Assembly: GCA_002352185.1 (NCBI GenBank)
Contig: DEHY01000112.1
Coordinates: forward strand, 22,743-31,275
Direction of reading: 5' to 3'
Length of the DNA stretch: 8,533 bases
Origin: Competibacteraceae bacterium UBA2788
Lineage (GTDB): Bacteria > Pseudomonadota > Gammaproteobacteria > Competibacterales > Competibacteraceae
Position 1 is the first letter of the stretch. The number at the start of each line of letters is the position of its first letter. This document shows positions 1 through 8,500 of this stretch, one piece after another. A program made the translations under genes and the position numbers. The notes under the pieces are model-generated. The model saw only the letters and a program-made list of their open reading frames with translations. It had not been told where the DNA came from and made no database searches.

Positions 1-222
1 CCCCATGCTGGATTTCATCCGGGCTATAATTGCTAAACTCTTGATTCACGCCAACCAGAACAGTCCGAAGCATTGATCAAATGTGCATGATGAGGAACAA
101 AAAAGCTTTTTCCGGCATTGGTGTTAAATTGGAACAGGCATCGCCTGCTGATCGCCAAGACCCGCTTGTGCTTCACCGCAATCCGCCGACTGAAAGCAGG
201 TTCATGCACCTCAAAATTCGCC
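1..222. other. Upstream leader region without a convincing gene
   Basis: This stretch is visibly richer in A/T than the rest of the window and precedes the TonB-dependent receptor. It holds a perfect TATAAT hexamer at 25-30 on the + strand, but no good TTGACA-like partner lies 16-18 bases upstream, within the few bases available. There is a 12-base A/T palindrome centred on AGCT at 100-111, and a small inverted repeat at 135-147 (CAGGC, 3-base loop, GCCTG). These could belong to a promoter and 5' untranslated leader of about 190 bases, but nothing matches a riboswitch or operator I recognise. A short open frame from 2 to a TGA at 74-76 could be the tail of an upstream gene, but it is too short to judge. 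Confidence 0.4.
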
Positions 223-2241
223 ATGCATAGCCCTCAGTGTTTCCCATTCACCCCAAGCGCGAACCGTTCAACCCACGCACCGACCTGGGCGTTGGGGCTG
301 GCCCTGGGATTAGGGACCATCGTTGATTCGGCTTGCGCCGAGCGCGTCGCGGCGGACCTCACGAGCTTCAGCCTCGAAGACCTGATGCAAATGGAAGTGT
401 ATTCGGCTTCCAAGTTCGGGCAGAAAGCCAGCGAAGCACCCTCGGCGGTAACGGTCATCACGGCTGAAGAGATTAAAACCTACGGCTACCGAACCCTGGC
501 CGACATTCTGCGCAGTTTTCCCGGCGTTTATGTGAGTTACGACCGCAACTACAGCAGCGTGGGCGTGCGCGGGTTCAGCCGCCCCGGCGATTACAACGAT
601 CATTTGCTGTTTCTGGTGGACGGCTACCGGATCAACGACAACATTTACGATACCGCGCTGGTGGGCGCCGACTTCATTCTGGACGTGGATTTGATCGAAC
701 GGGTCGAATTCCTGCCGGCCGGCCCGGCAACGGCGCTTTACGGCAACAATGCGTTCTTCGGCGTGGTGAGCATCACCACCAGGCGGGGACGGGATATCGG
801 CGGTATGGAACTCGCCGGCGCGGTCGCCGGCGCCGAGACTTATCAAGGTCGGGCGACCTTCGGTCGCACGCTGGACAACGGCTTGGAGGTGTTGTTGTCC
901 GCCACCGCCTACGACAGTCAGGGGAAGAATCTCTATTTTCCCGAATACGACGACCCGCCCATCCGCAACGGCATCGCGGTCGGTCTCGACTACGAGACGG
1001 CCCATCAATTCTTTGGAAAGCTGTCTTTCGAGAACGTGAACCTGGAGTTGGCCCACTCCGACCGCGAGAAAGGCATCCCCACCGCATCTTTCGGCCAGGA
1101 TTTCAACGATCCCCGCAGCCGCACCCGAGATCAGCAAACCTTCGCAGATCTCAGTTATCGTGCGCCGTGGAACGCTCATCTGGATGTACTGGGCCGGTTG
1201 TTTTACGGCGCTTACGATTACCGGGGACACAACATCTACGAGGGCGTCGATCTTCCCGATCAGGCGGAGGGCCGGTGGTGGGGAGCCGAACTTCAGTTCA
1301 CCAGCACCGTCTTCGACCGGCACAAGCTGGCGTTCGGGGCCGAATACCAGCGCGATTCGCGGCGCGACCAAACCACATTCGGCGGCACCGGATTGGTTGA
1401 TTTTGACAGTCGCGCCAGCGGGGATCGCTGGGGGTTTTATGCTCTGGACGAGTTCGCGCTGGGCGACCAAACCAGCCTCGGCTTCGGCATTCGTTACGAC
1501 CGCGCCGCCAACGGAGACGGAAGCATCAACCCCCGCATCGGTCTCGTCCATCAATGGGACGCGCAAACCACCTTCAAATTTTTGTACGGCACGGCGTTCC
1601 GGGCACCCAACGCTTACGAACTTTATTACGCTCCTTCTGGATATTTGCTGAATCCCACTCTTCAGTCCGAGACGATAGCGACATATGAACTCATTTTGGA
1701 GAAGCGTCTGGACGAACGCACCCGTATCAATGCGTCCGTTTATCACTACAACATTACCAATCTGATCGACCTAACCACGGATCCCGACTCGGGGCTATTG
1801 ACCTTCCGCAATCTGAGCCACGCCCGAGCCGACGGTTTGACTCTGGAGGCCATGCGGGACTGGACCAATGGCGTGCGGCTGCGGGCCAGTTATAGCTGGC
1901 AACTGGCTGAGGACGAAGCCGGGAAGTGGCTGGACAACTCGCCCCGCCATCTCGCCAAGCTGAATTGGAGCCAGCCGTTTTTCGGCGACACCTGGCGCAC
2001 GGGGACGGAATTGCACTACATCGGTAAGCGCCGCACGACCCAGGGCAACGAAGTGGCCGGCGCGCTGGTCGCCAATCTCAACCTGCTTGGTCAGCCTTTC
2101 GGCAAAAATCTGGATGTTGCCCTGGGCGTTTACAATCTGTTCAATCAGGACTACGCCGACCCTGGATCGGACGAGCATCTCCAGGCGGAAATTCCCCAGG
2201 ATGGTCGCACCTGGCGTCTAAAACTCGATTACCGGTTTTGA
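223..2241 (+). CDS. TonB-dependent outer-membrane receptor
   Basis: The product (672 aa) is an outer-membrane receptor that takes up a scarce ligand using energy passed from TonB-ExbBD. Residues 1-39 look like a signal peptide: a long polar start with R15, a hydrophobic Ala/Leu/Gly stretch at 22-34, and a likely cut after the ACA at 37-39. A plug domain follows at about 68-189, with recognisable family blocks: APSAVTVIT, LADILRSFPGVYV, VGVRGFS, LFLVDGYR, and IERVEFLPAGPATALYG. The rest is a 22-strand-type barrel with the usual GTAFRAPNAYELYY and VYNLFNQDYADP motifs, ending in the terminal aromatic YRF. The frame is open back to a TTG at 118, but the extra 35 residues do not resemble a signal sequence, so the ATG at 223 is preferred. 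No strong ribosome site precedes it, so the start is less certain than the gene. The ligand is unknown: the N-terminal SLEDLMQMEV type occurs in many uncharacterised receptors of the FepA/CirA/BtuB superfamily. I saw no Met/His/Cys clusters of the kind expected in copper receptors such as OprC/NosA. Confidence 0.93.
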   Translation: MHSPQCFPFTPSANRSTHAPTWALGLALGLGTIVDSACAERVAADLTSFSLEDLMQMEVYSASKFGQKASEAPSAVTVITAEEIKTYGYRTLADILRSFPGVYVSYDRNYSSVGVRGFSRPGDYNDHLLFLVDGYRINDNIYDTALVGADFILDVDLIERVEFLPAGPATALYGNNAFFGVVSITTRRGRDIGGMELAGAVAGAETYQGRATFGRTLDNGLEVLLSATAYDSQGKNLYFPEYDDPPIRNGIAVGLDYETAHQFFGKLSFENVNLELAHSDREKGIPTASFGQDFNDPRSRTRDQQTFADLSYRAPWNAHLDVLGRLFYGAYDYRGHNIYEGVDLPDQAEGRWWGAELQFTSTVFDRHKLAFGAEYQRDSRRDQTTFGGTGLVDFDSRASGDRWGFYALDEFALGDQTSLGFGIRYDRAANGDGSINPRIGLVHQWDAQTTFKFLYGTAFRAPNAYELYYAPSGYLLNPTLQSETIATYELILEKRLDERTRINASVYHYNITNLIDLTTDPDSGLLTFRNLSHARADGLTLEAMRDWTNGVRLRASYSWQLAEDEAGKWLDNSPRHLAKLNWSQPFFGDTWRTGTELHYIGKRRTTQGNEVAGALVANLNLLGQPFGKNLDVALGVYNLFNQDYADPGSDEHLQAEIPQDGRTWRLKLDYRF

Positions 2242-2301
2242 GCGCGCCATGATCGGCTTCCCGGCGCATCCCGTTTGACGATGCCTTGGGCGCGCCAACA
2301 T

Positions 2302-2322
2302 ACAGCCTCTAAGGCTGTTTAT
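2302..2322 (+). terminator. Putative intrinsic terminator after the receptor gene
   Basis: A perfect 7-bp stem (ACAGCCT at 2302-2308 with AGGCTGT at 2312-2318) closes a 3-base CTA loop and is followed by TTAT. It lies 60 bases past the receptor stop codon and 69 bases before the next gene. The placement fits transcription termination, but the stem is short and the T-tract is weak, so read-through is likely. It is the main reason to treat the receptor and the copper cluster as separate transcription units. Confidence 0.5.
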
Positions 2323-2378
2323 CGCACGAATCGCCACCCGCCTTTCGTAACTTCTACCCCTGGCAAAACACATCATAA

Positions 2379-2384
2379 CGAGGA
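2379..2384 (+). promoter_or_regulatory. Ribosome binding site deciding the start of the CopG-like gene
   Basis: CGAGGA ends six bases before the ATG at 2391, which is normal spacing. It directly abuts the in-frame ATG at 2385, leaving no spacer there. The ATG at 2391 is therefore the better start, although the two proteins differ by only two residues. I could not identify a convincing promoter or a metal-regulator operator between the terminator hairpin and this site. Confidence 0.6.
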
Positions 2385-2390
2385 ATGCCC

Positions 2391-2861
2391 ATGCCAACCC
2401 CAAGCATTGATCAGAAGCGACGCCAACTGCTGGCTGGATCGCTGCTGCTGGCTCTGCCCCGTGCGTGGGCCGCGCCAAGCCGTCCGGTGGTCGAAGTGTG
2501 GAAAAGCCCGGCTTGCGGCTGCTGCAAGGACTGGATTGCGCATTTGGAGCAAAGCGGCTTCGAGGCGCGCGTGCATGACACGGGCAACGCCGATGCGCGC
2601 CAGCGCCTTGGCATCCCCATTGAGTACGGCTCCTGCCATACTGCGATGGTGGACGGCTATGCGCTGGAGGGTCATGTTCCTGTACGCGAGATTCTGCGCC
2701 TGCTGGACGAACGGCCAAACGCCATAGGTCTGGCCGTGCCCGCGATGCCCATCGGATCGCCCGGCATGGACGGCCCTGAATATGCCCATCGTCGCGATCC
2801 CTACGATGTGTTGCTATTGGCGCGAGACGGCGCGGCCCGGATTTTTCAATCCTATCGCTAG
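2391..2861 (+). CDS. CopG-like DUF411 periplasmic copper-binding protein
   Basis: The product (156 aa) belongs to the DUF411 family, small metal-binding proteins found with copper resistance genes. Family member CopG of Pseudomonas and Vibrio has a thioredoxin-like fold and binds a copper cluster through cysteines. Here the key motif is C42-G-C44-C45 in SPACGCCKDW, with C82-H83 in GSCHTAMVDGY and a conserved EGHVP block at 93-97. All are in the order expected for DUF411. Residues 1-27 form an export signal with the twin arginines R10-R11 followed by QLL, a modest hydrophobic stretch, an arginine at 24 and an AWA cut site at 25-27. This resembles a Tat signal more than a plain Sec signal. The mature protein would act in the periplasm, binding, sequestering or redox-processing copper before efflux. 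It lies 59 bases ahead of the outer-membrane factor gene with no terminator visible between them, so it probably leads the efflux operon. The DUF411 assignment is firm; its exact biochemical role is inferred. Confidence 0.9.
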   Translation: MPTPSIDQKRRQLLAGSLLLALPRAWAAPSRPVVEVWKSPACGCCKDWIAHLEQSGFEARVHDTGNADARQRLGIPIEYGSCHTAMVDGYALEGHVPVREILRLLDERPNAIGLAVPAMPIGSPGMDGPEYAHRRDPYDVLLLARDGAARIFQSYR

Positions 2862-2907
2862 GCAATGATCGTCCGCCGGGCCGCGTCAGGCGAATTCTGA
2901 ACACCCC

Positions 2908-2914
2908 AGGAGGA
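2908..2914 (+). promoter_or_regulatory. Strong Shine-Dalgarno for the outer-membrane factor gene
   Basis: AGGAGGA is an almost perfect match to the anti-Shine-Dalgarno sequence and ends six bases before the ATG at 2921. It is the strongest ribosome site in the window. It fixes the start of the outer-membrane factor and suggests the pump genes that follow it, which depend on coupling, are translated efficiently once this gene is loaded. Confidence 0.85.
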
Positions 2915-2920
2915 ATATTC

Positions 2921-4183
2921 ATGCGCGGTTTGCGGAAAACCGGGTGTATGCTGGCGTTTCTGGCCCTGCCGCTGATCGCTCACGCGGCGAAACCGGCAAC
3001 CGATTTACCCGGCGCAACCTTGCCCGAACTGCTGGTCTGGGCGGAACGGCACAATCCAGAACTCGCGGCGATGCAGCACGACATCAATGCCGCCGATGCG
3101 CGAGTCCAGCCGGCGGGCGCCTTGCCTGACCCGACTTTCAGCGTCGAATGGCGGGACATTCCCAACGACAGCGACTTTACCCTGGCCCCGTCGCGAGTCG
3201 GCTCCATGAAGTACACCGTGGCGCAGACTTTGCCGCTGGGAGGGAAACTGGAGTCCAGGCAGCGGGTAGCGGAAGCGGAAGTGGAGAAGGCGCGCCGACA
3301 GCGGCTGGCCTTGTCCGCGACGCTGCGGGCCAAGCTCGCCACTGCATTTATCCAGCGCTATCAGGCGCAGCAGAACGAGATTCTGCTTAAGGAAGAGCTG
3401 ATGTTTCTGCGTGAAGTCGAGGGGATTGCGCAAATCCGCCACGCCAATGGCCTCACGCCCCAGCAGGACGCGCTTAAAGCGCAGATCGAACAAACCACGC
3501 TCAAAGCTGATTTGGTCACAGCGGCGACTGAGCAGCGCCAGGCGCGTGCCAGACTCAATGCATTATTGGGCCGGCCAGCGAGCGCGCCGCTGGCCGAGCC
3601 GAAAGCGCTGCCGCCCTTGCCCACGTCGGCGGCGCTGGCGGATTTGGAAAGCCGAATGCTCAGCGCCAACCCGGAGTTGCTCGCTCAGTCGGCTGCCATC
3701 GCCGCCGCCCAGCATAACCAGGATCTGGCGCGGGCCAACCGCTATCCGGATCTGACCGTCGGAGTTTCACCGATCCAGGTTGGCAACCGGCTGGCGGACT
3801 GGGAAATCATGCTGTCGGTCAACATCCCGCTGCAACAGACCAGCCGCCGTTCCCAGGAGCGGGAGGCCGCCGAAATGGTGAGCGCCGCGCAAATCCGGCA
3901 AGACGTAATCGCCAACCAGACGCTGAGTGACTTACAGGAGCAACTGGCGGCGCTGGACGCCGCCCGGCAACAGGAGGCGCTGATCCGCACCAGCCTGCTG
4001 CCGCAGGCGGACTTGACGTTTCAGGCGGCGCTTGCCAGTTACCAAACCGGTCGGGTGGATTTCACCACCTTGCTGGATGCGCAGCGGCAAATGCGGCGGG
4101 CGCGCTTCGGCCAGTTGAAAGCCCTGCTTGAACAATACCTCCGCCTGGCCGAGATTGAGCGACTTGTGGGAGAACCACTGTGA
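2921..4183 (+). CDS. cusC: Outer-membrane efflux protein, TolC superfamily (CusC/CzcC type)
   Basis: The product (420 aa) is the outer-membrane channel of a heavy-metal RND efflux complex. It would trimerise into a barrel plus a long periplasmic helical tunnel that docks on the CusB/CusA assembly. Residues 1-22 form a Sec signal peptide with basic residues R2, R5 and K6, a Leu/Ala-rich core and an AHA cut site. The mature part has the two repeated outer-membrane efflux (OEP) halves, about 32-215 and 235-415. These are rich in Ala, Gln, Leu and Arg heptads of the coiled-coil tunnel, with typical blocks such as LPELLVWAERHNPELAAM, VAQTLPLGGKLESRQ and TGRVDFTTLLDAQR. There is no lipobox cysteine at the signal cut site, so unlike E. 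coli CusC it is probably not a lipoprotein and looks more like CzcC-type members. Its last four bases overlap the GTG start of the next gene. The symbol reflects operon context, since sequence alone does not separate CusC from CzcC. Confidence 0.93.
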   Translation: MRGLRKTGCMLAFLALPLIAHAAKPATDLPGATLPELLVWAERHNPELAAMQHDINAADARVQPAGALPDPTFSVEWRDIPNDSDFTLAPSRVGSMKYTVAQTLPLGGKLESRQRVAEAEVEKARRQRLALSATLRAKLATAFIQRYQAQQNEILLKEELMFLREVEGIAQIRHANGLTPQQDALKAQIEQTTLKADLVTAATEQRQARARLNALLGRPASAPLAEPKALPPLPTSAALADLESRMLSANPELLAQSAAIAAAQHNQDLARANRYPDLTVGVSPIQVGNRLADWEIMLSVNIPLQQTSRRSQEREAAEMVSAAQIRQDVIANQTLSDLQEQLAALDAARQQEALIRTSLLPQADLTFQAALASYQTGRVDFTTLLDAQRQMRRARFGQLKALLEQYLRLAEIERLVGEPL

Positions 4184-5499
4184 GCAAGCGTACTTTCATC
4201 GTTTTCATCCTGGCCGGAACCGCCATCGGGCTGGGCTACGCGGGATACCGGAGCAACGGATTTCTGCCGCCCGCCAACGCTACCGAACAAGGCAAGATTC
4301 TTTATTACCGCAATCCGATGGGGTTGCCGGACACCTCGCCGACGCCCAAGAAAGATTCGATGGGGATGGACTATATCCCCGTCTACGCAGGCGAGGATGC
4401 CGGCGGCGATCAAGTCCGCATCAGCCCGGAGAAAGTGCAAAAACTGGGAGTGCGAACCGAGGCGGCGCAGCGGCGCGTCCTCAGCCGCCCGGTGCGCGCC
4501 GTCGGCCTGATTGCCCCCGATGAACGCCGTTTATTCACTGTGGCGCCCCGCTTTGAAGGCTGGATTGAACGTCTGCTGGTCAACAGCACCGGCCAGACCG
4601 TGCAACGCGGCGAACCTTTGATGGCCGTGTACAGCCCGGAACTGGTCTCCGCTCAACGTGAATATCTCCTGGCCAGCGGCGGGCTGCGTTCCCTGCGCGA
4701 AAGCAGCCCCGACACCCGCGAAGGCATGAGCCAGTTGGCGGAAACGGCGCTGGCGCGGCTGCGCAACTGGGAAATTTCCGCCGATCAACTGGAGCGCCTG
4801 CGCAAGGAGGGCAAGCCGCAACAGCAATTGCTGTTGAAAGCGCCGGCGAACGGTGTGGTGCTGGAAAAAACCGCGATCCAGGGCATGCGCTTCATGCCGG
4901 GCGAAGCGCTCTATCGCATCGCCGATTTATCGTCGCTGTGGCTGGTGGCGGATGTCTTTGAACAGGACCTGAACCTGGTGCGTCCCGGTCAGGAAGCGCG
5001 CATCACCGTCAACGCCTTTCCCGGCGAGATGTTCCTGGGCAAGGTCGCGTTCATTTACCCGACCCTCAATCCGCAGACGCGCACCGCGCAAGTGCGGATT
5101 GAATTGCCAAATCCCAAAGGGCGTCTCCGCCCGGCCATGTACGCCAGCATTGAACTGGCCGCCGGTCATGACAAGACGGCGGTTTTGACCATCCCCGCCT
5201 CGGCGGTGCTGAGCAGCGGCGCCCGGCAGGCGGTGCTGGTCGAGCTGGGGGAAGGCCGCTATCAGCCGCGTGAAGTGAAGCTGGGCCTGCGGGGCGATGA
5301 TTATGTGCAGGTGCTGGAGGGCCTTACCGATGACGAGCGGGTCGTAGTGTCCGCCAATTTCCTGATCGACGCCGAAAGCAATTTGAAAGCGGCGCTGGGC
5401 AGCTTCGGCGGGCATGGCGGACAGGGCGCGACAGTGCCGGAAACACCGCCCGCGCCGGCAACGCCAACCGCCCCGGCCAGCGCGCACCAGGGCCACTGA
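4180..5499 (+). CDS. cusB: Cu(I)/Ag(I) efflux periplasmic adaptor (membrane fusion protein) CusB
   Basis: The product (439 aa) is the periplasmic adaptor that bridges the RND pump and the outer-membrane channel and hands metal to the pump. Residues 4-23 are a hydrophobic N-terminal anchor or signal. Residues 42-69 form a heavy-metal-binding domain in which M47, M61 and M63 correspond to the copper-binding M49, M64 and M66 of E. coli CusB. The barrel-sandwich hybrid is split between about 115-155 and 217-250, around a helical hairpin at about 155-212. A beta-barrel (about 250-330) and a membrane-proximal domain (about 335-405) follow. The last 33 residues (407-439) are a Gly/Pro/Ala-rich tail with histidines at 412, 436 and 439. 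The start is a GTG at 4180, within the GTGA overlap with the upstream stop; GGGAGA at 4168-4173 gives good spacing. The next ATG in frame would cut into the metal-binding domain. Confidence 0.94.
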   Translation: MSKRTFIVFILAGTAIGLGYAGYRSNGFLPPANATEQGKILYYRNPMGLPDTSPTPKKDSMGMDYIPVYAGEDAGGDQVRISPEKVQKLGVRTEAAQRRVLSRPVRAVGLIAPDERRLFTVAPRFEGWIERLLVNSTGQTVQRGEPLMAVYSPELVSAQREYLLASGGLRSLRESSPDTREGMSQLAETALARLRNWEISADQLERLRKEGKPQQQLLLKAPANGVVLEKTAIQGMRFMPGEALYRIADLSSLWLVADVFEQDLNLVRPGQEARITVNAFPGEMFLGKVAFIYPTLNPQTRTAQVRIELPNPKGRLRPAMYASIELAAGHDKTAVLTIPASAVLSSGARQAVLVELGEGRYQPREVKLGLRGDDYVQVLEGLTDDERVVVSANFLIDAESNLKAALGSFGGHGGQGATVPETPPAPATPTAPASAHQGH

Positions 5500-5500
5500 T

Positions 5501-8500
5501 ATGCTCGGCCGCATCATCGAGGTTTGCGCCCGCAATCTGTTTCTGGTGGTGTTGTTGACCGCATTCGTCGTCGCTGGCGGGGTCTACGCGGTTCTCCACA
5601 CGCCGCTCGACGCGCTGCCCGATCTCTCGGATACTCAGGTCATCATTTACACCGACTATCCCGGGCAATCGCCGCAGGTAGTCGAAGATCAGGTCACCTA
5701 CCCACTCACCACCGCCATGCTGGGCGTACCCCGCTCCAAGGTGGTGCGCGGGTTCTCGTTCTTCGGCGCGTCGTTCGTCTACGTGATCTTCGAGGACGGC
5801 GTGGACCTCTATTGGGCGCGGTCGCGGGTGCTGGAATACCTCAATTTTGCCGCCGGGCGGCTGCCGCGCGGGGTGACGCCCAGCCTGGGGCCGGACGCGA
5901 CCGGCGTCGGCTGGGTGTACCAGTACGTCGTACTCGGCGCGCAACGCACGCTGGCGGAACTGCGGACATTGCAGGACTGGTTTGTCCGCTACCAGCTCAC
6001 CAAGGCGCAAGGCGTCGCCGAAATCGCCAGCGTGGGCGGCTTCGTGCAGCAATATCAGGTCGTGGTGGATCCGCGTAAGCTGCAAGCCTATGGCATCTCG
6101 CTGATGCGGGTGAGCGAAGTGATCCGCGCCAGCAACACCGACGTGGGCGGCCGGGTGGTGGAATTGGCCGAAACCGAATATATGGTGCGCGGCAAGGGCT
6201 ACTTGCGCGGGGCCAGCGATTTGGAGCAACTGGTACTCAAGGCCGAGGGCGGGGTGCCGGTGTTGCTGCGCGACGTGGCGCGGGTGGAGATGGGGCCAGA
6301 CGAGCGGCGGGGACTGACCGAACTCAACGGGGATGGCGAGGTGGTCAGCGGCATCGCGGTGGCTCGTTTCGGCACCAACACGCTGGACGTGATCCACAAC
6401 CTGAAGGCCAAGCTGGGCGAAATCGCCAGCGGCCTGCCGCCAGGCGTGACCATCGCGCCGGTTTACGACCGCTCCGATCTGATTCACCGGGCCATCGAGA
6501 CGCTGAAAAATACCCTCATCGAGGAAAGCGTCATCGTCGCGCTGGTCTGCATCGTGTTCCTGTTCCACGTCCGCAGCGCGCTGGTCGCGATCCTGATGCT
6601 GCCGGTGGGAATCCTCATCGCCTTCATCGTGATGCGGTGGCTGGGAATGAACTCCAACATCATGAGCCTGGGCGGCATCGCGATCGCCATCGGCGCGATG
6701 GTGGACGCTGCCATCGTGATGATCGAAAACGCCCACAAGCATCTGGAACGGGCCGCGCCCGACGCATCGCGGATTCAGACCCTGATCGACGCGGCCAAGG
6801 AAGTCGGGCCGGCGCTGTTTTTCAGCCTGCTGATCATCACCGTCTCGTTCCTGCCGGTATTCACCCTGGAAGCCCAGGAAGGGCGCCTGTTCCAACCGCT
6901 GGCGTATACCAAGACGTTTGCCATGGCCGGCGCGGCATTGCTCTCGATCACCTTGGTGCCGGCGTTGATGGTGCTGTTCGTTCGCGGCCGGATTCTGCCC
7001 GAACACCGCAACCCCATCAATCGCTTCCTGATCTGGGCGTACCGTCCGCTGATCGCCGGAGTCATGCGCTGGAAAAAGCTGACGGTCCTGCTGGCGCTGG
7101 CGGTGCTGGCGGCGACCTGGTATCCGGCCAGTCGCTTGGGCAGCGAATTCATGCCGATGCTCAACGAGGGAACCCTGCTGTACATGCCCGCCACCCTGCC
7201 GGGCCTGTCGGTCACCAAGGCCGCCGAGATCATGCAGACCCAGAACCGCCTCATCAAAACCTTCCCGGAAGTGGCTTCGGTGTACGGCAAGGCCGGCCGG
7301 GCGGCGACCGCGACCGATCCCGCGCCGCTGGAAATGTTCGAGACGGTGATCAACCTGAAACCGGAGGGCGAATGGCGGCCTGGCCTGACCGTGGACGGAC
7401 TGATCGCCGAACTGGACCAGGCGCTGCAAATTCCCGGCATCAGCAACGCTTGGACCATGCCGATCAAGGCGCGGACCGACATGCTCTCGACCGGCATCCG
7501 CACGCCCATCGGCATCAAGGTGTTCGGCAACGACCTCGCGGAACTGGAGCGGCTGGCCAAGGCCATCGAAGCCGCAGTCAAAACCGTGCCCGGCACCACC
7601 AGCGCCTACGCGGAGCGCATCACCGGCGGCTATTACCTGAACATCGAGCCGGATCGGGCGGCGCTGGCCCGTTACGGTCTGGGCGTCGGCGACATGCAGG
7701 ACGTGATTGCGACCGCGCTGGGCGGGGAGATGGTCACGACTATGGTGGAAGGGCGGGAGCGATTCGGGGTCAACGTCCGCTATCCCCGCGATTTGCGCGC
7801 CGATCCGCAGACGATTGCCCAAGTGCTGATTCCCGTGCCGGGCGGGACAATGATTCCGTTGGGACAGGTGGCGAGTATCGGTCTCGGCAAGGGCGCGCCC
7901 AGTATCCGCACCGAAAACGCCCTGCTGTCAGCGTATATCTTTGTGGATATTCGTGGCCGCGATATTGGCGGTTACGTTGCCGACGCCCAGCAGGCGGTGC
8001 GCCAGCAAGTGCAATTCAAGCCGGGGTATTACATCGCCTGGAGCGGGCAGTTCGAGTATATGGAACGCGCCAAGGCCCGGCTGCTTATCGTGGTGCCGTT
8101 TACCCTGCTGATTATCTTTGTCCTGCTCTATCTCAATTTCCGCCGGCTGACCGAGACGCTGATTGTCATGCTGGCTCTGCCCTTCGCGCTGGTCGGCGGC
8201 GTCTGGCTGATGGATGGGTTGGGCTATAACCTGAGCGTGGCGGTCGCGGTCGGGTTTATAGCACTGGCCGGGGTGGCGGCGGAAACCGGGGTGATCATGC
8301 TGATTTATCTGGATCATGCGCTCACCGCCCTGCGCCGTCAGCGCGAGGCGGAAGGCCAGCCGCTGACCGTGAGCGATATCTATGCGGCGGTCATGGAAGG
8401 GGCGGTGGAACGGGTTCGCCCCAAGATGATGACGGTGGTGGCGATCATGGCCGGTTTGTTGCCCATTCTCTGGAGCAGCGGCGCGGGGTCGGAAGTGATG

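Noticed and set aside
2..76. Possible C-terminal tail of an upstream gene ending in TGA at 74-76
   Set aside because: Only 24 codons are visible, with no recognisable motif. Such an open stretch is expected by chance, so no gene is called.
310..1746. A 478-codon open frame on the - strand opposite the receptor gene
   Set aside because: The + strand shows an unmistakable TonB-dependent receptor throughout. The reverse reading has no signal, domain or ribosome site of note and is a by-product of codon bias.
2289..2298. GGCGCGCC palindrome between the receptor and the CopG-like gene
   Set aside because: It is a short, purely GC palindrome, common in GC-rich DNA, and has no matching half-sites or spacing that would suggest an operator.
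2319..2390. Search for a copper-responsive promoter (CueR- or CusR-type) ahead of the CopG-like gene
   Set aside because: I found no dyad with a long-spacer promoter and no CusR-like palindrome. A CATAAC hexamer at 2374-2379 is too close to the start codon and lacks a -35 partner.
68..2413. An exact 12-base direct repeat (68-79 and 2402-2413, reading aagcattgatca)
   Set aside because: A pair of 12-base matches is expected about once or twice by chance in a window this size. The second copy lies inside the CopG-like coding sequence, and there is no mobile element between them.
5324..7822. An 832-codon open frame on the - strand opposite cusB/cusA
   Set aside because: It lies wholly opposite two well-supported genes with clear protein families. 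Its translation is rich in His, Arg, Gln, Asp and Gly without any domain I recognise, as expected for the mirror of GC-rich coding sequence.
6637..8229. A 530-codon + strand frame inside cusA
   Set aside because: It is offset from the cusA frame, in which all RND motifs are continuous from 5501 to the window end. The alternative product is Arg/Gly/Pro-rich with no recognisable features.
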